From Eubacteriales bacterium (GTDB taxonomy: Bacteria > Bacillota > Clostridia > Tissierellales > Dethiosulfatibacteraceae), in the NCBI GenBank assembly GCA_030694905.1, contig JAUYTY010000084.1, positions 1-36,705 on the forward strand: 36,705 bases of DNA. The letters are read 5' to 3'. The notes beneath the pieces are model-generated. The model searched no databases and was not told where the DNA came from. It saw only the letters and a program-made list of their open reading frames with translations. The translations under genes were made by a program, and so were the position numbers. This document shows positions 26,465 through 34,842 of this stretch, piece by piece; positions within the stretch are counted from its first letter, which is position 1; every line of letters starts with the position of its first letter.

Positions 26465-27535
26465 ATGTATCCAAGAATAATGATTGATTTAAAGAAAATT
26501 GAAGAAAATACAAAAAAGATCTCATCTAAATGCCATGCTAATGGCATTAAAGTCGCAGGCGTGACAAAAGTGTTCTGTGCGGATAGTCCAATAGTTGATG
26601 CCTATATAAAAGGGGGCGTAGATTATTTGGCGGATTCCAGAGTCCAGAATCTGAAACGGCTTCAAAACAAAGGCCTGCCTGTGTATATGCTTCGTTTGCC
26701 AATGCCTTCAGAGGCTTCTGAAGTGGTTGAGTTTTCGGATATATCATTAAACTCAGAGATTGAAACCATAAGACTATTGAATCTGTCCGCCAAAGAGCAG
26801 AATAAGACTCACGGCATTATTCTGATGATTGACCTGGGTGATTTAAGGGAAGGAATATTCAATGAAGAAGAACTATTTGAAACGGTCAGTAAAATTCTAA
26901 AGTTGAAACATATCGAATTAGCAGGAATCGGGACTAATCTGACCTGCTATGGCGGGGTTATTCCTACTGGAGAAAATTTTGGCAAGCTTATTGATTACAA
27001 GAATATTATAGAAAAACAGTACGGCATCAACCTAAGTCTTATCTCAGGAGGCAATTCAAGCTCCTTATATCTGCTGGATGACAACAAAATGCCTTACGGA
27101 ATCAATATGCTCAGAGTTGGTGAAGCCTTTGTCCTCGGGAGGGAGACAACTTACGGCAATGCAATTGAAGGTACGTATGACGACGCCTTTATCCTTGAGG
27201 TAGAAATAATTGAAGTCAAAGCAAAACCGTCATTACCAATTGGAAAGATTGGAATGGATGCATTTGGCAATAAACCTGTTTTCCAGGACAAGGGAATTAT
27301 GACAAGAGGTATTTGTGGCATCGGTAGACAGGATATCGAACCAGATGGACTGATTTGCTGCGATGAGAGAATTGCTGTGGTGGGAGCTAGTTCAGACCAT
27401 TTGATTGTTGATTTGACAAACTGTCAGCAGGCATATAAACCAGGTGATTTTTTGCGCTTCAAACTGACATATGGGGGATTGTTGAAGGCTTTCACCTCTG
27501 AATATGTGTCAAAGTTGTACTTATCCGATGACTGA
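26465..27535 (+). CDS. orr: Ornithine racemase (PLP)
   Basis: A 356-residue alanine-racemase-fold enzyme that converts L-ornithine to the D-form used by OraSE. It starts MYPRIMIDLKKIEENTKKIS and the PLP lysine is K35 (VAGVTKVFCAD); SGGNSSSLYLL and MLRVGEAFVLGRETT follow in the barrel. ATG 26465 is 13 bases after the previous stop behind a modest GAGAAG; a longer open frame upstream only overlaps the GlmL-like gene. The TGA begins the second copy of the intergenic element. Confidence 0.9.
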   Translation: MYPRIMIDLKKIEENTKKISSKCHANGIKVAGVTKVFCADSPIVDAYIKGGVDYLADSRVQNLKRLQNKGLPVYMLRLPMPSEASEVVEFSDISLNSEIETIRLLNLSAKEQNKTHGIILMIDLGDLREGIFNEEELFETVSKILKLKHIELAGIGTNLTCYGGVIPTGENFGKLIDYKNIIEKQYGINLSLISGGNSSSLYLLDDNKMPYGINMLRVGEAFVLGRETTYGNAIEGTYDDAFILEVEIIEVKAKPSLPIGKIGMDAFGNKPVFQDKGIMTRGICGIGRQDIEPDGLICCDERIAVVGASSDHLIVDLTNCQQAYKPGDFLRFKLTYGGLLKAFTSEYVSKLYLSDD

Positions 27536-27617
27536 CAGTGGTAAGACTCCCACTTCCATGAGTGGGATATAAGCACTGTAGAGTCCCTGGATAACGGTTT
27601 CTAAGAACCCTGTTGAT
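27533..27617 (+). repeat. Structured intergenic element, copy 2 (after orr)
   Basis: It begins on the orr stop codon: TGACAG (27533-27538) can pair with CTGTTG (27610-27615) using two G-T pairs. It carries an extra hairpin CCCACT/AGTGGG (27549-27566). It shares ATAAGCACTGTAGAGTCCCT (27569-27588) and AGAACCCTGTTG (27604-27615) with 20699-20750. Its right end lies just before the -35 of the EamA promoter. Confidence 0.65.
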
Positions 27618-27621
27618 AGAG

Positions 27622-27649
27622 TTGACATTTCACTGTTAGACATTATACT
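27622..27649 (+). promoter_or_regulatory. Promoter of the EamA transporter gene
   Basis: TTGACA (27622-27627), a 16-bp spacer and TATACT (27644-27649). This would let the transporter be made independently of the ornithine operon. Confidence 0.65.
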
Positions 27650-27679
27650 TATAGATATCGTTGGTTACCGGGAGAAAAA

Positions 27680-28582
27680 ATGACTGTCAAAACGAACAAG
27701 ACAACATATCTACTGATTGCATCTGTGCCAATTATTTGGGGATTGACCCCAACCGTAATGAAAACGGCTTTTGACTATATAAGTCCTTTTTTTATGAGCT
27801 TTCTTCGACTGACTGTAGCATTTGTGACATCATATTTTTTCTTGAGTATAAGAGGGAAATTAAGTATTAAAGATATCCCCGGTTTATTTAGAAAAAATCT
27901 TTTGATCATTATTTTTTTTAATTTATTTCAGATATTTTACGCATTAGGTGTAAGGATTCTTCCCGTAGGAATAATTGGCATCGTATTCGGGCTGCTGCCA
28001 GTTACTGTATTGATGATCAACTCAGCGACTGGAAACGAGAAGGCCAGCTTAAGGCTAATAATTAGTGTTGCCATGTCGTTGCTTGGGGTCATCATCATCA
28101 CAACAGCCGGGAATGCCACAGGATATGATAATATACCAATTCAGGGTATACTTTATGTTTTTATCGCTCAGCTGTCTTATGGATTATTCACTATAAATTC
28201 CAAAAAAAATGTTCAGTCATTTGATCCAATAGCAATCACAACAGTGGCAACCATACCCACATCGATTATTTTTTTCCTTTGGTCTTTTGAAGAAGCGATT
28301 AATTTTAACTTTTCAACACTACCCTTTCAAGTTTGGATGAGTATTTTTTTTACAGGTGCAATAGCTGTCAGTTTTGCCAACTCTCTTTGGATATGGGGTG
28401 CTGATCAAATTGGAAGCAACAGAGCATCGTTATATAGCAATTTAAACCCCGTTGTTGCCTTGATTGGTGGTTTTTTTGTTCATAATGAGTTGTTGAATAC
28501 CGTACAGTTGATAGGCATATTTATCATTTTTATAGCCATTATTTTAAGCCAGGTAAAAACTAAAGCACTCCAGATCAGTTGA
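27680..28582 (+). CDS. EamA family (DMT superfamily) transporter
   Basis: A 300-residue protein with ten predicted membrane helices in two EamA repeats; each ends in the usual helix pair (VKTNKTTYLLIASVPIIWGLTPTVMK at the start, NLNPVVALIGGFFVHNELL in the second repeat). EamA proteins export amino acids or metabolites. Lying directly after the ornithine operon, it could move ornithine, alanine or a pathway by-product, but nothing in the sequence fixes the substrate. Its last 20 bases lie in the hairpin shared with argB. Confidence 0.86.
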   Translation: MTVKTNKTTYLLIASVPIIWGLTPTVMKTAFDYISPFFMSFLRLTVAFVTSYFFLSIRGKLSIKDIPGLFRKNLLIIIFFNLFQIFYALGVRILPVGIIGIVFGLLPVTVLMINSATGNEKASLRLIISVAMSLLGVIIITTAGNATGYDNIPIQGILYVFIAQLSYGLFTINSKKNVQSFDPIAITTVATIPTSIIFFLWSFEEAINFNFSTLPFQVWMSIFFTGAIAVSFANSLWIWGADQIGSNRASLYSNLNPVVALIGGFFVHNELLNTVQLIGIFIIFIAIILSQVKTKALQIS

Positions 28583-28594
28583 TCTGGAGTGCTT
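28563..28594 (-). terminator. Hairpin ending both EamA and the arg operon
   Basis: Perfect 15-bp arms 28563-28577 and 28580-28594 flank GT. On the minus strand a T-rich tail follows, so it is a good terminator for argCJB. In the plus direction the tail is poor. Both stop codons (EamA TGA 28580-28582, argB TAA 28593-28595) fall in the right arm or at its edge. Confidence 0.8.
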
Positions 28595-29408
28595 ACAGAT
28601 GGAAGGTTGTACCTACTGGAGCATTCAGCTCAAGCTTATCTAAAATATTGCTGACCTTACCATTGATAATGTGGATGCTATTGATGCCCGAATATAATGC
28701 CTCGATGCAATTCTTCACTTTGGGGATCATTCCATCTGAAACAATACCGCCGTTAATGAGAGAATTACCATATGCAGGTGTTATTCTGGGAATAACACTA
28801 TTTTTATCCTTAAAATCCATGTAGATACCATCCACATCAGTCATGTATATAAGCTTCTGGGCATTAAGTGATGAAGCTATTGCACTTGCTGCTGTATCAG
28901 CGTTGATGTTATAAGTGACTCCTGCCTCATCAGTGCCTATAGGAGAGATGATAGGGATTATATCATTGCTAAACAACAGTCGCAATATTGTCGGGTCAAC
29001 AGCAATGATTTCTCCTACAAAACCCAAATCCTGTCCATTTGAAGTTTGCTTTCTGCATAGTATTGTATTATGATCCTTTCCACTTATTCCCACTGCATTC
29101 AGTTTTTTGAGTTGCAGTTCAGAGACAATTCTTTTGCTATTCTTCCCGGAAAGAACCATTTCCACCACTTCCATGGTTTGCGAATCAGTGATCCTCAGAC
29201 CTTTATCAAACCTGGATTCGATACCGAGGCGCCTTAGCATTTGACTGATGTCATTGCCGCCGCCATGAATAATGACGATATTTATACCTGAAGAGTGAAG
29301 TCGACGTATCTGTTGCACAAAGGACTTCAAAGACTCATCACAATCCAGGATGGAGCCTCCTATCTTGATTGCATATACTTTTTCCTGGTATATTTTATCG
29401 CCAATCAT
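28593..29408 (-). CDS. argB: Acetylglutamate kinase
   Basis: A 271-residue amino-acid kinase that phosphorylates N-acetylglutamate, the second step to ornithine. Visible motifs are AIKIGGSILD, IIHGGGNDISQML and ISGKDHNTI, with INADTAASAIASSL and LIYMTDVDGIY later. The second motif has ND where many homologues have PE or PA. The start codon overlaps the argJ stop (ATGA), so the two are coupled. Somewhat short for the family; the N-terminal arginine-sensing helix of some homologues seems absent. Confidence 0.92.
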   Translation of the reverse strand: MIGDKIYQEKVYAIKIGGSILDCDESLKSFVQQIRRLHSSGINIVIIHGGGNDISQMLRRLGIESRFDKGLRITDSQTMEVVEMVLSGKNSKRIVSELQLKKLNAVGISGKDHNTILCRKQTSNGQDLGFVGEIIAVDPTILRLLFSNDIIPIISPIGTDEAGVTYNINADTAASAIASSLNAQKLIYMTDVDGIYMDFKDKNSVIPRITPAYGNSLINGGIVSDGMIPKVKNCIEALYSGINSIHIINGKVSNILDKLELNAPVGTTFHL

Positions 29409-30625
29409 GTTCTGTAGTCTCCGTTTATCCGTATATAATCATAAGACATATCACAGCCCCATCCTTTTGCTTCGCAGTCACCATCCATCAAAGTGACCAA
29501 TATTTCGATGGAGTTACCCTTTAGAACCTCTGCAGCCAACTCTTCATTGAAGTGCAACGGTACACCGTTTTCCACAAGTCGGACACTGCCAAATCTGCTT
29601 TTAATCATCAGTGAAAGCCCGTCTGGATTCATGTATGCGCCTGAATAACCCATGGCACAAATAATCCTTCCCCAATTGGCATCTTCTCCAAAGAAAGCTG
29701 TTTTCACCAAATTTGAATTAATGATCGATTTACAAAGAATACGCGCATCATCCTTGGTTTTGGCCCCCTGTATTGTCGTTTCAAGTGTTTTTGTAGCGCC
29801 TTCCCCATCCTTTATAATCATTTTGGCTAATTCAATGTTGATGATATTCAAGGCCTTGGTGAAGGCTTGGTAATTATCATCTTCTTCGGTTATTTCGTCA
29901 TTCCCTGCCAAACCATTGGCCAAAATGCAAGCCATATCATTTGTGCTGGTATCACCATCAACCGATATCATGTTGTAAGTGTCTATGATACTGTCAGACA
30001 TCGCTTTCTGCAACAACGATTGAGAAATATTCAAGTCCGTTGTTATAAATGCCAGCATGGTAGCCATATTGGGGTGAATCATTCCGGAACCTTTTGCCAT
30101 CGCGCCAATTTTGACCAATTTTTCCCCAATTGTGAATTGAGCGGAGACTTCTTTGGAAACGGTATCGGTCGTCATAATGGCGGATGCTGCATCTATGGCT
30201 CCCTGACGGTCATCGGACAAGAAGATGAAAGACTTCTCAATGCCTTCGCTTATTATATCAACGGGTAACTGAACGCCAATTACGCCCGTGGAAGCAGTCA
30301 ATACAGAATCAACATCCAGCTTTAAAACTTTAGCCAATGACTCTGCCATCTTCTGATTGTTGATGATGCCTTGTTGTCCTGTGCAGGAATTTGCATGACC
30401 GCTATTGATTACGATTGCCTGTATTAGGGACTTTTCATTCAACAACTGCTTGTTTCTGATGACCGATGCTGCCTTGACAAGATTGGTTGTAAAGACTGCG
30501 GCATATCTAGCTGGCACCTCAGAATAGACAATGGCTAGGTCTCTTCTTTTGTATTTCATTCCCGTATATCGTCCGCAGGCATAAAATCCAGATGGTTCAG
30601 TTACCCCGTTATGGTTAATTTTCAT
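29405..30625 (-). CDS. argJ: Bifunctional ornithine acetyltransferase / N-acetylglutamate synthase
   Basis: A 406-residue enzyme of the acetyl-recycling arginine route: it moves the acetyl group from acetylornithine to glutamate. It is made as a precursor that cuts itself before a threonine; the site MIHPNMATML puts cleavage at Ala188/Thr189, in agreement with the family. ATG 30625 follows AAGGAGG and is 10 bases before the argC stop. Whether it also accepts acetyl-CoA cannot be told from sequence. Confidence 0.95.
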   Translation of the reverse strand: MKINHNGVTEPSGFYACGRYTGMKYKRRDLAIVYSEVPARYAAVFTTNLVKAASVIRNKQLLNEKSLIQAIVINSGHANSCTGQQGIINNQKMAESLAKVLKLDVDSVLTASTGVIGVQLPVDIISEGIEKSFIFLSDDRQGAIDAASAIMTTDTVSKEVSAQFTIGEKLVKIGAMAKGSGMIHPNMATMLAFITTDLNISQSLLQKAMSDSIIDTYNMISVDGDTSTNDMACILANGLAGNDEITEEDDNYQAFTKALNIINIELAKMIIKDGEGATKTLETTIQGAKTKDDARILCKSIINSNLVKTAFFGEDANWGRIICAMGYSGAYMNPDGLSLMIKSRFGSVRLVENGVPLHFNEELAAEVLKGNSIEILVTLMDGDCEAKGWGCDMSYDYIRINGDYRT

Positions 30626-30635
30626 TTTGTCCTCC

Positions 30636-31679
30636 TTATATTGGAAACATGGATATTCGATCCAGTCCGGTTTCTTCTTTAAGCCCAAACATGATATTCA
30701 TATTCTGTACCGCTTGACCCGCTGCGCCTTTTATCAAATTATCCAAAGCCGAAGTTATTATGATCCGGTTTGTTCTTTCATCAAGAAATATCCCGATATC
30801 CATATAATTTGAGCCTTTAACCCACTTAGTCTCAGCAGAGATCCCCTTTGGCAAGAGTCTGATAAATTTGTCATTTCCATAGAGTTGAACAAATGCCTCT
30901 CTTATTTGTTCATAATTTATGGGTTGATTAGGTTTACAATATACCGTTGATAAAATACCCCTATTGACCGGTATCAAATGAGGCACAAAACTCAATTTGA
31001 TGTCTTGACCTGCTAACAGTGAAAGCATCTGCTCAATTTCAGGGGTATGTCTGTGTCCAATTGGACTATATGAGTTCATATTTTCGTTGCATTCCGTGTA
31101 ATGGGTTGAGAGACTCAAAGCCCTGCCAGCACCAGTTATACCAGATTTGGCATCAATCACAATTGAATCAGGATCAATCAGGGAGCTGATTATCAAAGGT
31201 GCAAGGCTTAATATACCGCATGTCGTATAGCAGCCCGGATTAGCTATGAGATTTGTTTTTCTGATAGCTTCTCTATTCAGTTCGCATAGTCCATATACAG
31301 CTGAATCAATAAGATCAGGATTGGGATGATTTGATTTATACCAGTGATTATACATATCAACATTTGTCAATCTAAAATCAGCGCCTAAGTCGATTACTTT
31401 CATTTTTTCGAGTATTTCTTTGGTCAGCATGGATGAAGAGTGACCGTGTGGTAGTGCTATAAACAGCACATCGATGTTCTGGTCCGCTATATTGGCGGGT
31501 GTTTCTATGCACTCAATATTCATTCGATTGAAGTAATTCATGAATAATTGCGAATAGTGTATCCCATGGTTGGAGGATGAGGATATAAAGCAAATATCGA
31601 CATCTGGGTGGTCAAGTAGTAATCTAACCAATTCTTGCCCTGCATAGCCAGTTCCTCCAATTATACCTGCCTTGATCAT
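30636..31679 (-). CDS. argC: N-acetyl-gamma-glutamyl-phosphate reductase
   Basis: A 347-residue NADPH-dependent reductase. The nucleotide-binding motif IIGGTGYAGQELVRLL is at residues 6-21 and the catalytic cysteine is Cys150 in IANPGCYTT; GHRHTPEIEQ follows. First gene of argCJB; GGAGGA lies 6-7 bases before the ATG. No argD, argF, argG or argH is seen in the window. Confidence 0.95.
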   Translation of the reverse strand: MIKAGIIGGTGYAGQELVRLLLDHPDVDICFISSSSNHGIHYSQLFMNYFNRMNIECIETPANIADQNIDVLFIALPHGHSSSMLTKEILEKMKVIDLGADFRLTNVDMYNHWYKSNHPNPDLIDSAVYGLCELNREAIRKTNLIANPGCYTTCGILSLAPLIISSLIDPDSIVIDAKSGITGAGRALSLSTHYTECNENMNSYSPIGHRHTPEIEQMLSLLAGQDIKLSFVPHLIPVNRGILSTVYCKPNQPINYEQIREAFVQLYGNDKFIRLLPKGISAETKWVKGSNYMDIGIFLDERTNRIIITSALDNLIKGAAGQAVQNMNIMFGLKEETGLDRISMFPI

Positions 31680-31711
31680 CTGTTTCCTCCGTTGAATAGA
31701 ATAATATTTTT

Positions 31712-31739
31712 ATTATACAACTATCGATTGTAAAGTCAA
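31712..31739 (-). promoter_or_regulatory. Promoter of argCJB
   Basis: On the minus strand TTGACT, a 16-bp spacer and TATAAT. The palindrome ATAATATTTTTATTAT (31701-31716) overlaps the -10, and a region resembling ArgR boxes (around TGCATAAATATATT, 31767-31780) lies upstream of the -35. Control by ArgR is plausible, not shown. Confidence 0.65.
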
Positions 31740-31798
31740 GAATAATATATAAAAATTTAATAAAATGCATAAATATATTAAAAAGCAGCGTAAAAAAA

Positions 31799-31822
31799 CA
31801 GGGTATCGTTATTCACCCTGTT
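31799..31822 (-). terminator. Terminator of the KamA-like gene
   Basis: On the minus strand AACAGGGT and ACCCTGTT pair around a loop of about ten bases and are followed by a run of T residues. Confidence 0.82.
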
Positions 31823-31834
31823 AAAATACCATTT

Positions 31835-32947
31835 CTATACTATTGGTTTTAGATTTTCATCCAGCCAGGTTGCTGTTTTGTGGATAGGTTGAAAGAACAA
31901 TCTGTCATTATCCTCTTTGTTTTTGCTTTGATGAAACTTAAAAATAAAATCACTATCAGTTTTCCCGAAAATTTCTATTTTGCCATCAGGATGTGATAGG
32001 GCATACCTGAATCCTTTGCTGATACCATTGAGCTTGCTTTTAGCCTTGGATATTATTTCATTTCCCTCATATAGTGGTACCTGAAAATGGCTTTTTACAA
32101 ACTGCACTGGTCTGCATTGGAACACGTAATAGGGATGCACGCCCATGGCAGTCAATCCACCTAGCAATTTAGCCATTACGTCCGGATTATCGTTTACATC
32201 TTTAAGCAAAACCGCTTGATTTCTTACGGCAATACCAATATTTTTAAGCGCGTCTATTGCCTTTTTCGCTTCATCGGTCAATTCTCTCGGGTGGTTGAAC
32301 TGGGTTATTACAATTGTCTCTTTGATAGCTGAGTATTTTTTCAAAATACTTAGAAGCTCTTCATCCAGATAGATTCTTTGTGGGAAAACCACGGGAGTTC
32401 TTGAGCCGAGTCTTATGAAGTCCAGATGGTCGATCGCACTTAGGTTTTTTAGATATTCCTCAATCGTTTTATTTGGAACTGTAAAAAAATCGCCTCCGGA
32501 GAGCAACACATTGTTTATTTCATTATGGTCCCTTATATAGGATATGGATTCGATCATCCGTTGATTGACTTCTTTAGTTGAATAACCTACCATTCTCTTT
32601 CTAAAGCAGTGGCGACAATACATATAGCATACATTGGTGGAAAGTACCAATGCTGTGGCACTATATTTATGCTGCAGGCCAGGCATTTTTGTGTTTATAG
32701 CTTCTCCGCTGGTGTCATAATCACCGGCATTGTTCAGTTCCATACCATGGGGAACAGAAAGTTTGCGGATCGGATCGTTTTTATCAGACCAATCAATCAA
32801 ATCAAAATAGTACTTAGTAATTCGCATAGGATGTCTTTTAGACACTTCAATCAAATGTTTTTTTTCTTCGGGCGACATATGCAGCACCTTGTCTAAATCC
32901 TCGATTCTAAGTATGTTATCTTTTAGCATATCTTTCCAAGACAACAT
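31835..32947 (-). CDS. KamA-family radical SAM protein (2,3-aminomutase-like)
   Basis: A 370-residue protein of the lysine 2,3-aminomutase family. The cluster motif CYMYCRHCFRKR has CX3CX2C at about residues 107-114, then NNVLLSGGDFFTV, RLGSRTPVVFPQRI and QFNHPREL match the family core. The C-terminal region (KGFRYALSHPDGKIEIFGK) lacks the usual SGY...GGGGK stretch with the PLP lysine of clostridial KamA, and the protein is about 45 residues shorter. So lysine mutase activity is not assured. ATG 32947 is used; TTG 32950 just before it is also possible given the ribosome site GGGAGTG. Confidence 0.82.
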   Translation of the reverse strand: MLSWKDMLKDNILRIEDLDKVLHMSPEEKKHLIEVSKRHPMRITKYYFDLIDWSDKNDPIRKLSVPHGMELNNAGDYDTSGEAINTKMPGLQHKYSATALVLSTNVCYMYCRHCFRKRMVGYSTKEVNQRMIESISYIRDHNEINNVLLSGGDFFTVPNKTIEEYLKNLSAIDHLDFIRLGSRTPVVFPQRIYLDEELLSILKKYSAIKETIVITQFNHPRELTDEAKKAIDALKNIGIAVRNQAVLLKDVNDNPDVMAKLLGGLTAMGVHPYYVFQCRPVQFVKSHFQVPLYEGNEIISKAKSKLNGISKGFRYALSHPDGKIEIFGKTDSDFIFKFHQSKNKEDNDRLFFQPIHKTATWLDENLKPIV

Positions 32948-33057
32948 CAATACATCACTCCCAACATATTAAATTTTTTATTTAGTTCTTCCAAATTAAG
33001 TGAGATTCCGTTAAATTCAAGAGGGGTTGCAGATCAGATTTATAGAAATGTAAAAAT

Positions 33058-33086
33058 ATTATACCATACGGGAGTATTCAAGTCAA
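33058..33086 (-). promoter_or_regulatory. Promoter of the KamA-like gene
   Basis: On the minus strand TTGACT, a 17-bp spacer and TATAAT. A small inverted repeat ATAC-TCCC-GTAT is in the spacer and could be an operator. The leader is about 105 bases. Confidence 0.72.
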
Positions 33087-33114
33087 AGCGGTTTGGTAAA
33101 GGATTGGTTCATCT

Positions 33115-33134
33115 GAATCAAGAACCCTGTTGAT
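33115..33134 (+). repeat. Copy of the AAGAACCCTGTTGAT motif between divergent promoters
   Basis: AAGAACCCTGTTGAT at 33120-33134 is identical to 27603-27617 and near-identical to the reverse copy at 8662-8676. It lies between the KamA-like promoter and the sdaAB promoter, upstream of both starts, so here it would act as DNA and not RNA. Confidence 0.45.
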
Positions 33135-33169
33135 CATTACTTTTTATACGAGAAAAAAAGAAAATAATC

Positions 33170-33178
33170 TGTTATAAT
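33170..33178 (+). promoter_or_regulatory. Extended -10 promoter of sdaAB-sdaAA
   Basis: TGTTATAAT is an extended -10 with a perfect hexamer; no good -35 is seen. A palindrome CTGATCAG is at 33197-33204, near the start of the transcript. Confidence 0.55.
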
Positions 33179-33233
33179 AACTATATCTGACAAAAACTGA
33201 TCAGAATATACCTTAATACAAGGAGTGCCTATT

Positions 33234-33923
33234 ATGGGGAAATACAACTCAATTTTTGACGTTTTAGGACCTATTATGGTTGGACCTTCGAGCTCTCATA
33301 CCGCAGGTGCTGCCAGACTAGGCAAAATAGCCAGATATATTGCAGACGGCGATATCAGATCAGTTGGGATCACATTATATGGATCCTTTGCTGAAACAGC
33401 CAAAGGACATGGCACAGAAATGGCTTTAATAGCGGGAATACTAGGAATGGAGCCACATGATGAAAAACTGAGATATTCATTGCAGATAGCAAAGGAAAGC
33501 GGAATAGACTTTTCATTTGAAAAAGGGAATATCGCAGGTTTACATCCCAATACAGCTAGGTTTTCAATTGAAAGACATGACGGTACATTTATAACAGTTA
33601 CAGGATCTTCAATTGGCGGTGGCGCTGTCATTGTCAATGCCATAGATGCATTTAACGTTGAATTGACTGGTGATTATTTTACAATCGTGACAAAGCATGT
33701 CGACAAGAAAGGTATCATAAGCAAAGTGACTACCTTGTTGGCGGAAAATAATATAAATATCGGCAATATGAAGGTAAGAAGAGACAACAGCAAGAATGAG
33801 GCCTCTATGATTATAGAAACCGATGAAATTGTTCCGGTTGAAGTTTTGGAAAAAATAAAACGACTGGAAGAAATGATATTTGTCATTGAAATCAAGCCTG
33901 TGAGGGAGAATAAAAATGTATAG
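33234..33923 (+). CDS. sdaAB: L-serine dehydratase, beta subunit
   Basis: With SdaAA this forms the iron-sulfur L-serine dehydratase, which turns serine into pyruvate and ammonia. The 229-residue subunit begins FDVLGPIMVGPSSSHTAGAARLG and ends in an ACT domain (about residues 150-222, TIVTKHVDKKGIISKVTTLLAENNINI). ATG 33234 is set by AAGGAGTG; a GTG nine bases earlier lies in that site. It overlaps sdaAA by 8 bases. Confidence 0.95.
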   Translation: MGKYNSIFDVLGPIMVGPSSSHTAGAARLGKIARYIADGDIRSVGITLYGSFAETAKGHGTEMALIAGILGMEPHDEKLRYSLQIAKESGIDFSFEKGNIAGLHPNTARFSIERHDGTFITVTGSSIGGGAVIVNAIDAFNVELTGDYFTIVTKHVDKKGIISKVTTLLAENNINIGNMKVRRDNSKNEASMIIETDEIVPVEVLEKIKRLEEMIFVIEIKPVRENKNV

Positions 33924-34782
33924 CACCGGGATCGATATTTTAAAAGAATGCGAGGCATTAAACAAGCCTATATGGGAGATAGTTCTTCTGGATGAGATAA
34001 AGAATAATCATATTTCTGAAACTGATATATTCAATAAGATGGAAGAAATTCTCCAGATAATGGAAAACGCCACATCCCACTCCATAGACAAAAGAGTTGA
34101 AACGTTGGGGGGTATAATTGGTGGTGAAGGTAAAACAATGATGGCATATGCCAACTCTGACAAGACTATATCAGGAACGTGGATTACCAAAGCAATGGCT
34201 CGGGCATTTGCCTGTTCTGAATATAACGCTTCAATGGGAAAAATATGTGCAGCTCCAACAGCTGGATCCTGTGGCATAATTCCTGCTGCAATCATAACAA
34301 TCGCGGAAAAAAAAGGACTTTCCCGACAAGATATGATAAGAGGTTTGTTAACATCCGCCGGTGTGGGAAAGATCATATCAACCAACGCCACCGTGTCAGG
34401 AGCAGAAGGCGGATGCCAGGCTGAGTGCGGTTCCGCTGCCGCTATGGCTGCCGCGGCCCTGGTCGAAATGAATGGCGGCAGTCCTGTGCAATCTTTTGAC
34501 GCCGCTGCAATAGCACTCAAGAATATTATGGGTCTGATTTGCGATCCGGTTGCGGGATTGGTTGAATCACCATGCTCCAAACGCAATGCTTCAGGTGTGG
34601 TAAACGCTATAATCTCTGCTGATATAGCCCTGTCCGGGATTAGATCCATTATTCCATTTGATGAAGTGGTGGAGGCCATGTATAATGTAGGAAGAGGCAT
34701 GCATGAAAATTTCAAAGAAACAGCAAAAGGAGGAATATCGATTACGGACACAGGCCTTGCTTATTCCAGAAAAATCAAATAA
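33916..34782 (+). CDS. sdaAA: L-serine dehydratase, alpha subunit (4Fe-4S)
   Basis: The 288-residue catalytic subunit. Segments such as GKICAAPTAGSCGIIPAAI, SGAEGGCQAECGSA and GLICDPVAGLVESPC carry the cysteines that hold the catalytic 4Fe-4S cluster in this family. Such enzymes are oxygen-sensitive, as fits an anaerobe. No clear terminator follows; mreB starts 60 bases on. Confidence 0.96.
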   Translation: MYSTGIDILKECEALNKPIWEIVLLDEIKNNHISETDIFNKMEEILQIMENATSHSIDKRVETLGGIIGGEGKTMMAYANSDKTISGTWITKAMARAFACSEYNASMGKICAAPTAGSCGIIPAAIITIAEKKGLSRQDMIRGLLTSAGVGKIISTNATVSGAEGGCQAECGSAAAMAAAALVEMNGGSPVQSFDAAAIALKNIMGLICDPVAGLVESPCSKRNASGVVNAIISADIALSGIRSIIPFDEVVEAMYNVGRGMHENFKETAKGGISITDTGLAYSRKIK

Positions 34783-34842
34783 GGACTTTAATAATCAAAA
34801 AAATAATGTATAATATAAAGATAACAAATACGGAGGAAGATT

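Noticed and set aside
20699-27617. A cobalamin, glycine, lysine or T-box riboswitch explaining the two intergenic elements
   Set aside because: None of the diagnostic boxes I know for these classes is present. The elements are also much shorter, and copy 1 lies inside an operon.
20699-27617. An IS or composite transposon bracketing ortA-orr with the two repeats
   Set aside because: No transposase or target duplication is seen, and the enclosed genes continue one operon with overlapping starts.
34008-34751. A 247-codon open frame on the minus strand inside sdaAA
   Set aside because: It mirrors the codon pattern of sdaAA, has no ribosome site and resembles no family. The plus-strand gene is certain.
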